NCBI GenBank assembly: GCA_031289285.1 | Contig: JAITPT010000133.1 | Location: forward strand, 1-5,820 | DNA length: 5,820 bases | Origin: Puniceicoccales bacterium | GTDB taxonomy: Bacteria; Verrucomicrobiota; Verrucomicrobiia; Opitutales; UBA953 | Reading direction: 5' to 3' | Shown: in pieces, positions 1-5,286 of the stretch | Layout: each line of letters starts with the position of its first letter | Numbering within the stretch: position 1 is the stretch's first letter | Program-made: the position numbers and the translations under genes | Notes under the pieces: model-generated | Told to the model about the DNA's origin: nothing | What the model saw: only the letters and a program-made list of their open reading frames with translations | The model's database searches: none

Positions 1-46
1 TGAAACGTGCCGCCCGCGGCTTTCGCACGACCACAAATTTAATCAC
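1..46 (-). CDS. Possible start of a further downstream gene, cut by the left window edge
   Basis: On the minus strand a GTG at 46-44 lies 6 bases after the stop codon of the GTPase gene and opens a frame that stays open to the window edge. The 15 visible residues read MIKFVVVRKPRAARF, a start followed by a hydrophobic beta-like stretch and basic residues. A purine-rich GGAAG lies about ten bases upstream, a weak ribosome-binding candidate. The tight spacing would suit a third gene in the same operon. Fifteen codons are too few to identify a family or to prove that the gene is real. Confidence 0.25.
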   Translation of the reverse strand, partial: MIKFVVVRKPRAARF

Positions 47-52
47 TATGCT

Positions 53-973
53 CTACTTCCATGCCGCCAAGCTCAAAATCCCTGTCCCTGTGTGCTCCCA
101 CTCAAAGTAGCGAGGAACCTTTATTTTCTTGGGCAAAATTTTGCCGTCGCGTTCTTCAGTTTCTACTGCGCTTACAACTGCGTAGGGCGTCCCTGTTTCT
201 AACGCAGCCAGAAATAGCTGCGGTAAAACTGCGTGAAGTGCCTCGCTGTAATTGCCCTTCCATTCGCGTTCCACGCGCTCGCGGTAACGGTCAGCTTGTG
301 TGAGAATAATATAAACAGTGATTCCGGCGGCGCGGAGACGGCGGATAGCGATAGCGGGCGCAATCTCAACTTCTATGCGAGCTTGGTTTTTGCCGGGCTT
401 TCCATAAATATCAAGAGCCTCTTGAAAGTTAAACAACAGCAGAACAAGGTCGCTGGAAAAGAATGCTTCGCGCAGGGCAAGTTGCTGTGCGTTGAGGCCG
501 TTGTTGTTCGAGATTGAAACGGGGTTCGAGATTGAAATGGGGCGTTGGGCGGGTATCCCGCGCAAAACAAATTGCAGTGCGCCGAAGTCGCCGTCGGTTT
601 GAGCATCCGCTTCGTCGTCGTCTTGGCTTTTGTGCAAAGCAGGTTGCTGTGCGTTGTTGGTGTCCGCCTCAGCCTCAAAGATAGCTCGGAAGTCCTGACC
701 TGCGCAGTCGAAAGTGAGAAGTTCGTGTGCGTCGTTATCTGCGTCGTGCCAAAGCCAGCGGAGTTCTTGGCGGAGTCCGACCGCGGTGGAGGGCGGCCAG
801 TTGCCGTTTTCGAGTGCGTCCATTACGCCTGCCGTGTAGCGGTGCGTCGCGATGTTTTCGCTGGTGATACGCGGGGAGACGACCGTCGAAGAGAGCCGAT
901 GCGTAAGCGCGGCAAGAAGCACGGTCTTGCCGGAACTTTGCGTGCCGAGAATGCGGATGCGTTGGGCGGGCAT
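53..973 (-). CDS. P-loop GTPase of the TRAFAC/double-GTPase-like type, with a repeat-rich insertion
   Basis: Seen in the 306-residue protein: a Walker A/G1 loop GTQSSGKT at residues 10-17, a G3 motif DCAGQ at 89-93 after a beta strand, a second hydrophobic strand DLVLLLFNF at about 175-183, a G4-like TQAD at 225-228 after the strand ITVYIIL, and a G5-like VSAVE near 267-271. A GNWPPST motif at 57-63, between G1 and G3, is the kind of signature I associate with bacterial 'double-GTPase/TRAFAC clade' proteins. No signal peptide or membrane segment is visible, so it should be cytosolic. Inference: it is a regulatory or scaffold-type GTPase; partner and substrate are unknown. It follows the squalene-enzyme fusion gene by 60 bases on the same strand, suggesting co-transcription. 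Residues about 101-165 are a polar, low-complexity insertion built from internal DNA repeats. No Shine-Dalgarno precedes the ATG, which is the only plausible start and sits directly before the P-loop strand. The exact family is less certain than the GTPase fold. Confidence 0.8.
   Translation of the reverse strand: MPAQRIRILGTQSSGKTVLLAALTHRLSSTVVSPRITSENIATHRYTAGVMDALENGNWPPSTAVGLRQELRWLWHDADNDAHELLTFDCAGQDFRAIFEAEADTNNAQQPALHKSQDDDEADAQTDGDFGALQFVLRGIPAQRPISISNPVSISNNNGLNAQQLALREAFFSSDLVLLLFNFQEALDIYGKPGKNQARIEVEIAPAIAIRRLRAAGITVYIILTQADRYRERVEREWKGNYSEALHAVLPQLFLAALETGTPYAVVSAVETEERDGKILPKKIKVPRYFEWEHTGTGILSLAAWK
465..655. repeat. Three imperfect copies of a ~28-base unit inside the GTPase gene
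   Basis: Copies lie at about 465-494, 556-583 and 627-655, in the same orientation and the same reading frame; offsets between copies are 90 and 72 bases, both whole codons. They encode NAQQLALRE, GALQFVLRG and NAQQPALHK. The copy at 465-494 runs into the conserved-looking helix before the DLVLLLF strand and is probably the original. The other two lie in the polar insertion and look like diverged duplicates. Confidence 0.6.
506..541. repeat. Tandem duplication of an 18-base unit inside the GTPase gene
   Basis: Two adjacent 18-base units, 506-523 and 524-541, differ at a single position (520 c versus 538 t). On the minus strand they encode PISISN followed by PVSISN. The unit length is a multiple of three, so the duplication keeps the frame. 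It is part of the same low-complexity insertion as the dispersed 28-base units. Confidence 0.85.
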
Positions 974-1033
974 GTGTAGCGTGGGTTTGGCGGTGGCGGT
1001 GATGTCGGCGGTGGTTGTGCTTGTGGCTCTTCG

Positions 1034-3394
1034 TTAAATGGCTGCCTGCGCTCGCGCAAGTGCGGCGGCAAATTGGCCGCTTTGGGCGGCACCTTCGAGG
1101 GTCGAGGGGAGGCCGGTGTTTGTCCAGTCGCCTGCCAAAAACACGTTGGCGAATGCGGTGTGCGCGGAGGGGCGGGCGGGTGCTGCTGCAGGTGTCGCGG
1201 GGAAGGTGGCGTTGGGGCATTTGCACACCAAGCTGTCCACGATGCGAACGTTTGCGAAGGCGGGGAAAAACCGCCGCAATTCGTCGGCGGCGCGGACGAC
1301 GATTTCCGACGACGGCAAGGCCAGCCATTCTTCCGGCGGGCAACTCAACGTGAGCGTGTAGTGCGCGGGGGCGTCCGGCGGGGCGTCGGCGGACAGCGAG
1401 GCGGCGTCTTCGTCGAAGACCCATTGCACGGGCGAATCCAGCAAGCCCGCGTAAAACGGCGCGTCGAGGAAACGCCCGTCGGTGAACAGGTGGACGTTGA
1501 GTATCGGGCGTGGGCGCAGTTGCAGCGCGGGCAATTTTTCGCACAGCAGGGTTGACACGGTTTTGGGCGGTGCCGCCAAGATGAACACGTCGGCCTCGAC
1601 GCGGCTTCCGTCGGCGAGAATGATGGCTGTTGCCGTTGGCGTCGTCGGTGCCGTTGTTGGCGTTGTTGTTGGCACCGTAGTTGTCGTCGTTGGCGTCGTT
1701 GTTGGCGCTGTCTTGCAAATCTCCCGCGCCGTTGCGCTCGTGCGCACCGCGCCGCCTGTGCCCCGCAGGCAGACGCGCAACTCAGGCTCGAACAAGTGCC
1801 CCAGCGGTTCGCGGCTCGCGAGTGTTGTCGCGTCAAACGTGTTGCCGAAGAGCAGCCGTCGCGCCGTCTCTCGCAGCAGGGCGGCGTCGCCGAGTGACAG
1901 CGGTTCGTTGAGCGCGGCGACGCAGAAGGGTTCCCAGACCGCCCGCACCGCGCCCGCCGTTTGCCCGCACCGCGCCAGCCAAGCGGCGGCGGTTTCGCCT
2001 GAGGTTGGCACACACCGCCCGAACTTCAACGCGAGCGCAAACTTTGCGAGTGCCCAGCGGTCGCGCCATGATAATTCCCCGAACGACACCAGCGCGCCCG
2101 CCAGCCCGAGGGGCGCGGGCAGACGCCACGCCCGCAGCCACGCACGGCGTCCGTCGGGCGAGTGGTAGGCGACGCACAGGCGGGGCGTTGGCGCGAAAAG
2201 TTTTTGGCGGACGCCGAGCTGTCCGGCGAGTCGGAGAAATGCGCGGTAGCAGCCGAAGAGCGCGTGGTGGCCGTGGTCAATCTTTTGCCCCGCGTGGGCG
2301 AAACTTCCCGCACGCCCACCGAGCGCGGGTTGCGCTTCTAAGAGGGTGACGGTGTCGCCAGCGAGCGCGGCGTCCGCTGCGGCGGCAATCCCCGCCACGC
2401 CGCCGCCGACAACGACGACGCGGCGGGGTCGGGTGTTGGCCGCGCCGCTGGTGCCAACGTTGTTGTTGGTGGCGTTGTCGCCGTCGCTGTTGCCACCGCG
2501 CAGCACTCGCCGCAGCAGACGCAATTTTTCCCAGCGCGAGAGGCGCACACGCCGACGTGTCAAGCGGAAACCGCTGGCTTTTATTTTTTCCAAAATCGCC
2601 TCGTAAAACTCGCCCATCACGAAGGCGGGACGTAGCGCGGCATTGTCCTCTGGGGCGACGAGACGGCGCGCTTTGTTGAAGTAGTGTTTGGCGCGGAAAT
2701 ACTGCGCGGCGAACAAGCGGGCGCAGGCGGGGTTTTGCGACGGCTCCGCCAAGTCTTCCGGCGCGACGCCGAAGGCCGCCATTTCGTCACGCGGCAAATA
2801 AATCCGCCCCAGCTCGTGGTAGTCCTCCGCGACGTCGCGCAAGATGTTTGTGAATTGAAGCGCGTAGCCCAGTGCCACGGCGTATTCCTGCGACAGGGGC
2901 GAGACGCAGCCGAAAATCTTTTGCGACACCAGCCCGACCGCGCAGGCGACGCCGTGGCAATAGACGTGCAGGGCGTCGGCGTCGGCGTATTCGCGGTGGC
3001 CAATGTCCATCGCGCAGCCGTCGAGGATTTCCAGCAGGGGTGCCTCAGGAAGCGCGTAGTTTTTCACGACCTCGGCCAATTCTTGCGCCAAGCCGCCGAG
3101 CGTTGCAGCGGCGTTGTCCGCGCCGCCGTCGTCGTCGCTGATGGTGGCGTTATCGTTGCGGTAAAGGCTGCGTATCGTCGCCCGCCATGCGTCAAGTGCG
3201 GCGCGTTTGGCATCGTCGTCGCCGCCCTCGTCAACGATGTCGTCGGCGACGCGGCAAAACGTGTAGAAGATTTCCATCGCACGACGGCGCGGCGCGTCAA
3301 GACCGGCGACGCGAAATGCGAACGCAAGATTGGACTGTTTTCGGGCTTTCGTCTGCTGGCGGTCGTCGGTGGAGGGCATGTCGGCTAAGGGCAC
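1034..3394 (-). CDS. hpnDE: Fusion of HpnD-like squalene/phytoene synthase and HpnE-like FAD-dependent squalene desaturase
   Basis: The 786-residue protein has two parts. Residues about 20-290 are a trans-isoprenyl diphosphate synthase head: FYTFCRVADDIVDE at 43-56 carries the first Asp-rich motif, DGCAMD lies at 125-130, and RDVAEDYHELGRIYLPRDE at 186-204 carries the second. HpnD (presqualene diphosphate synthase) fits better than HpnC. Residues 326-786 are an HpnE-like flavoprotein: dinucleotide-binding VVVVGGGVAG at 326-335, then LLEAQPALGGRAGSF, DHGHHALFGCYR at 373-384, VWEPFCVAALN at 486-496, and the C-terminal FAD motif LAGDWTNTGLPSTLEGA at 753-769. In the known pathway HpnC, HpnD and HpnE convert farnesyl diphosphate to squalene for hopanoids; these are usually separate genes, and no hpnC is visible here. 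An Asn/Gly/Asp-rich linker (about 300-324) joins the domains, and a Thr/Pro-rich loop interrupts the flavoprotein at 560-590. The frame is bounded by an upstream stop. The GTG at 3394 is the outermost start; the ATG at 3379 (codon 6) is at least as likely, and neither has a Shine-Dalgarno. A phytoene or diapophytoene pathway is the alternative reading. Confidence 0.88.
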   Translation of the reverse strand: MPLADMPSTDDRQQTKARKQSNLAFAFRVAGLDAPRRRAMEIFYTFCRVADDIVDEGGDDDAKRAALDAWRATIRSLYRNDNATISDDDGGADNAAATLGGLAQELAEVVKNYALPEAPLLEILDGCAMDIGHREYADADALHVYCHGVACAVGLVSQKIFGCVSPLSQEYAVALGYALQFTNILRDVAEDYHELGRIYLPRDEMAAFGVAPEDLAEPSQNPACARLFAAQYFRAKHYFNKARRLVAPEDNAALRPAFVMGEFYEAILEKIKASGFRLTRRRVRLSRWEKLRLLRRVLRGGNSDGDNATNNNVGTSGAANTRPRRVVVVGGGVAGIAAAADAALAGDTVTLLEAQPALGGRAGSFAHAGQKIDHGHHALFGCYRAFLRLAGQLGVRQKLFAPTPRLCVAYHSPDGRRAWLRAWRLPAPLGLAGALVSFGELSWRDRWALAKFALALKFGRCVPTSGETAAAWLARCGQTAGAVRAVWEPFCVAALNEPLSLGDAALLRETARRLLFGNTFDATTLASREPLGHLFEPELRVCLRGTGGAVRTSATAREICKTAPTTTPTTTTTVPTTTPTTAPTTPTATAIILADGSRVEADVFILAAPPKTVSTLLCEKLPALQLRPRPILNVHLFTDGRFLDAPFYAGLLDSPVQWVFDEDAASLSADAPPDAPAHYTLTLSCPPEEWLALPSSEIVVRAADELRRFFPAFANVRIVDSLVCKCPNATFPATPAAAPARPSAHTAFANVFLAGDWTNTGLPSTLEGAAQSGQFAAALARAQAAI
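1625..1717. repeat. Simple-sequence tract encoding a Thr/Pro-rich loop
   Basis: The plus strand is an irregular array of GTTGTTGGC / GTCGTTGGCG-like units. Read on the minus strand in frame it gives residues about 560-590 of the fusion enzyme, almost entirely Thr, Pro and Ala. It falls between the segment GGAVRTSATAREI and ADGSRVEADVFILAAPP, where HpnE relatives normally have a short turn, so it looks like a surface-loop expansion. Smaller tracts of related composition encode the interdomain linker (2420-2494) and an Asp/Ala-rich loop of the synthase domain (about 3095-3155). Confidence 0.7.
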
Positions 3395-3415
3395 GTTTTT
3401 GTATGCGTGTGCGCA

Positions 3416-3443
3416 AAAATAGACAGTAAAATTTTTTTAACAA
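3416..3443 (-). promoter_or_regulatory. Candidate sigma-70-like promoter for the hpnDE-GTPase transcript
   Basis: On the minus strand a TTGTTA hexamer (3443-3438) and a TATTTT hexamer (3421-3416) are separated by 16 bases in the only strongly AT-rich part of the divergent intergenic region. A start of transcription near 3409 would leave about 15 bases before the GTG start, or 30 before the ATG. The boxes are imperfect and AT-rich sequence gives such matches easily. Confidence 0.35.
3427..3432 (+). promoter_or_regulatory. Candidate -10 element for the outer-membrane barrel gene
   Basis: TAAAAT on the plus strand is a one-mismatch -10 box. No good -35 box lies 16-18 bases upstream. If used, transcription would start near 3439 and leave a leader of about 157 bases that contains the inverted repeats at 3450-3551. 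It overlaps the leftward promoter candidate, so the two divergent transcripts could compete or share a regulator. Confidence 0.25.
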
Positions 3444-3449
3444 ATACGC

Positions 3450-3551
3450 TTGCCAGCCGCTGCCGCGTTGGCATTGTCCCGCGCCACGTCAACCGCAGCA
3501 GAGCGGATGTCGCCGGACAGAGGTCTGGCGGGGGCCGCGACGGACTGGCAA
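3450..3551 (+). promoter_or_regulatory. Nested inverted repeats, possible structured 5' leader
   Basis: Bases 3450-3459 (ttgccagccg) can pair with 3541-3551 (cggactggcaa) as ten base pairs with one bulged A. Inside lie three local hairpins: 3461-3464 with 3470-3473 (5-base loop), 3493-3496 with 3503-3506 (6-base loop), and 3511-3518 with 3523-3530 (8 pairs including one G-U, loop AGAG). Together they make a multi-branched fold ending 44 bases before the barrel start codon. I recognise no known riboswitch consensus. The stretch is GC-rich, so some pairing is expected by chance. Confidence 0.3.
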
Positions 3552-3595
3552 ATCTTCACACTCAACCACACGCAGAAAAACACTAAAAAACACTT

Positions 3596-4723
3596 ATGAA
3601 CACGTTACTGAAAACCACCGCTCTTTCGGCAATGCTCACAGCTGCCGCCGCGCTTCCGAGCATGGCGGATGTGCAGGTTCCCAATACCTACCTGACCATT
3701 GACGGCTATGTCGCCTCCTCGGCTACCATCAGCAAAGACGATAGTGCCAACCGCGACTACTCGCTGTTCGACTCGCAAAACCGCGGGCTGGACGCCGTCA
3801 AGTTCGGCGTCAAAGCCGAATACCAAGGCTTCTCCGCCTACGTGAGTGCCCTCTACATACCAGAAGGCACGAACAAAAAACGCTTTGACGAGGCGGGCAT
3901 TCTCGACGCCTACGTCAGCTACGAAATTAAAAATGGCGACAACAAGTTTAACTTTCGAGCGGGCAAATTCGTTACCGATTTCGGTTTCGAGTCGTTCCAT
4001 ACCGTGAACAACGCCTTCATGACGGCGGGCTACTGGTCGGGCGGCGATTGGTGGTTAGCTCCCGCCTACCACTCCGGCATTAGAGCCGAGTTTTCTAACA
4101 GCAACTTTACTATTGGCGGTTCTATTGTTGACTCGCTGGCGGCTGGGCGCGGCTTCTACGAAGGCGACGGCGACCTCCACAATGTGGGTTTCGAAGTGTT
4201 TGCAAAATACACAGGCATTCAGGGTCTCACGGTTTTTGCGGGTGTCGGTTTTGACAGCAAAAATGACGAGGGTCTTGGAATTGGCTTCGGCGGCAGCGCA
4301 ATTCAATTCTACCAAAAGAAGCATGTTCTCGTTGACGTTTGGGCGCGCTACGAAATCAATCAGAACTTCAACATTGGTGCCGAGTTTCTCTTTGAGGACA
4401 TGAAGTTCGCAGCTTCCGGTCTTGGCTCTGCCAGTCCGCGCCCGCACTACACGTGGATTATTTTCGGAGAGTTCATCAACACAGGAACGCTCTTCTCCCC
4501 GGGTGACAGATTTTCTGTTGCGGCGCGTGTGAGTGGTAAAAGATTGGACGAGGGTGCTGGTATTTCTGGATACCACGACTCTTACAGCGAGTATCAGCTC
4601 TCGCTTGCACCGACCTATAAGCTCAACGAGAATTTGAGTTTCCGCATTGAGGGCAGTGTCCGCAACGGTGAGGGCGGCTACGACGCTTGGTTTATCGGTG
4701 CCCAAGTCCTTCTGAAGTTCTAA
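3596..4723 (+). CDS. Outer-membrane beta-barrel protein, porin-like (OmpL/BBP2-type)
   Basis: The 375-residue protein begins with a clear signal peptide: a short N-region with Lys6, a hydrophobic core rich in Ala and Leu, and a probable signal peptidase I site after Ala24 (PSMA before DVQVP). The mature part shows alternating polar/hydrophobic strands with many Tyr, Phe and Gly residues, for example AYVSYEI, FNFRAGKFVTDFGFESF and FIGAQVLLKF. It ends in Phe, the classic signal for outer-membrane assembly. The order 'AYVSY..., AGKFVTDFGFE..., N-FM-GYW..., PAYHSGIRAEFS' resembles the putative beta-barrel porin-2 group. Likely role: a passive channel or structural barrel in the outer membrane; the substrate cannot be told. 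The ATG at 3596 is preceded by an A-rich stretch with no Shine-Dalgarno, but the signal peptide fixes the start. The gene stands alone: divergent from hpnDE, and followed 41 bases after its stop by a strong terminator. Confidence 0.85.
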   Translation: MNTLLKTTALSAMLTAAAALPSMADVQVPNTYLTIDGYVASSATISKDDSANRDYSLFDSQNRGLDAVKFGVKAEYQGFSAYVSALYIPEGTNKKRFDEAGILDAYVSYEIKNGDNKFNFRAGKFVTDFGFESFHTVNNAFMTAGYWSGGDWWLAPAYHSGIRAEFSNSNFTIGGSIVDSLAAGRGFYEGDGDLHNVGFEVFAKYTGIQGLTVFAGVGFDSKNDEGLGIGFGGSAIQFYQKKHVLVDVWARYEINQNFNIGAEFLFEDMKFAASGLGSASPRPHYTWIIFGEFINTGTLFSPGDRFSVAARVSGKRLDEGAGISGYHDSYSEYQLSLAPTYKLNENLSFRIEGSVRNGEGGYDAWFIGAQVLLKF

Positions 4724-4764
4724 TCGAAGAGGGGGTGCCCTTGCGCGTATCGGAAAGTCAGTTC

Positions 4765-4807
4765 AAACAAAAAAACGGCGGATTTCGTATCCGCCGTTTT
4801 TTTGTTT
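4765..4807 (+). terminator. Strong bidirectional intrinsic terminator after the barrel gene
   Basis: A perfect 19-base-pair inverted repeat: 4765-4783 pairs with 4789-4807 around the five-base loop TTCGT. The inner eight pairs are GC-rich (CGGCGGAT with ATCCGCCG). The outer pairs form an A tract on the left and a T tract on the right, so it should work as an intrinsic terminator on both strands. It starts 41 bases past the barrel stop codon and would also block leftward transcripts from the transposase side. Confidence 0.93.
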
Positions 4808-4821
4808 TCGGTGCGCAAATA

Positions 4822-4841
4822 TTTTTACCAGGCTAAAGAAA
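4822..4841. repeat. AT-rich palindromic repeat, copy 1
   Basis: Contains TTTTTACCAGGCTAAAGAAA, shared exactly with copies 2 and 3. The upstream T arm is shorter here and broken by an A at 4821. It lies 15 bases after the terminator and 33 bases before the matching point of copy 2. Confidence 0.8.
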
Positions 4842-4850
4842 GTCATCCTT

Positions 4851-4874
4851 CATTTTTTTACCAGGCTAAAGAAA
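4851..4874. repeat. AT-rich palindromic repeat, copy 2
   Basis: These 24 bases are identical to copy 3 (4997-5020). Positions 4853-4860 (seven T then A) can pair with 4867-4874 (TAAAGAAA) as eight pairs including one G-T wobble, leaving the loop CCAGGC. A degenerate partial copy (GGCTAAAAAAGAC) follows at 4881-4893. Confidence 0.85.
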
Positions 4875-4972
4875 AAAGTGGGCTAAAAAAGACTCAATTT
4901 CTTGGCATATCAAAAAGCAGGCAAAAAATTGGAGAAAACGGGTAAAATGCGCGAGATTTCTGAGAATTTGTT

Positions 4973-4995
4973 GCAATAATGTTGTTGCGTTTTTT
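4973..4995 (+). terminator. Weak terminator-like hairpin with T tract
   Basis: GCAATA (4973-4978) pairs with TGTTGC (4983-4988) with one wobble around a four-base loop, followed by one G and six T (4990-4995). The stem is short and AT-rich, and no gene lies immediately upstream on this strand, so it may be chance. Confidence 0.2.
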
Positions 4996-4996
4996 C

Positions 4997-5020
4997 CATT
5001 TTTTTACCAGGCTAAAGAAA
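4997..5020. repeat. AT-rich palindromic repeat, copy 3
   Basis: Identical over 24 bases to copy 2, with the same 8-pair stem (4999-5006 with 5013-5020) and CCAGGC loop. It is followed directly by a purine tract (5024-5045) that has no counterpart after copies 1 and 2, so the repeat unit ends at about 5020. Confidence 0.85.
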
Positions 5021-5286
5021 GATGAAAAGGAAAAGAGAAGAAAAATTAGTGGTTTGGGAGAGAGTTTGTCGGGGGAGGGTTCCGCTACGCATTTTCGGTG
5101 GCGTTTTGATGGTGCTGCTCTGAAACAGGGCGAGGCATCCGCAACGCAATGACAAAGGCAATTGCGCAGGCAGTAAAGGGACGATGATTTTTTTGAAGGG
5201 ACGGAAGGGCAGAAGAAATGTCAGAGAAGAAGCGGCGGAGACGAAATAGGCAGCGGAGGACTATATCGGCTCGGTTGGTTCCAAGC
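5021..5286. other. Intergenic stretch without a convincing gene, plus strand purine-rich
   Basis: Between repeat copy 3 and the transposase stop codon I see no supported gene. The plus strand is strongly purine-biased: 5024-5045 is 22 purines in a row, and 5187-5260 is mostly A and G. Short open frames exist on both strands, but none has a recognisable motif or start signal. The octamer AAGGGACG occurs twice (near 5176 and 5197). The stretch could be decayed flanking sequence of the transposase element. Confidence 0.5.

Noticed and set aside
2..52. Terminator after the GTPase gene
   Set aside because: No stem followed by a T run is visible on the minus strand before the window edge; the sequence instead looks open to a next gene.
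735..1718. Long minus-strand open frame of 327 codons overlapping hpnDE and the GTPase gene
   Set aside because: It lies across two well-supported genes in another frame, is extremely Arg/His/Pro-rich, has no motif, and owes its length to GC-rich sequence with few stops.
1482..2168. Plus-strand open frame of 228 codons antisense to hpnDE
   Set aside because: Composition is dominated by Arg, Ser, Val and Ala read from the opposite strand of a gene with clear catalytic motifs; no start signal or family resemblance.
2684..3388. Plus-strand open frame of 234 codons antisense to the synthase domain
   Set aside because: The minus-strand frame here has both Asp-rich synthase motifs; the antisense frame shows no recognisable domain and is a shadow.
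3450..3551. Known riboswitch, SRP RNA, 6S RNA or tRNA
   Set aside because: I looked for familiar consensus blocks on both strands and for a cloverleaf, and found none; only a generic nested fold can be supported.
4055..4705. Minus-strand open frame of 216 codons antisense to the barrel gene
   Set aside because: The plus strand encodes a complete signal peptide, amphipathic strands and a terminal Phe; the antisense frame has no such features.
4822..5020. CRISPR array
   Set aside because: Only three copies, spacings of 33 and 146 bases are unequal, the repeat is a T-rich palindrome, and no cas gene is present.
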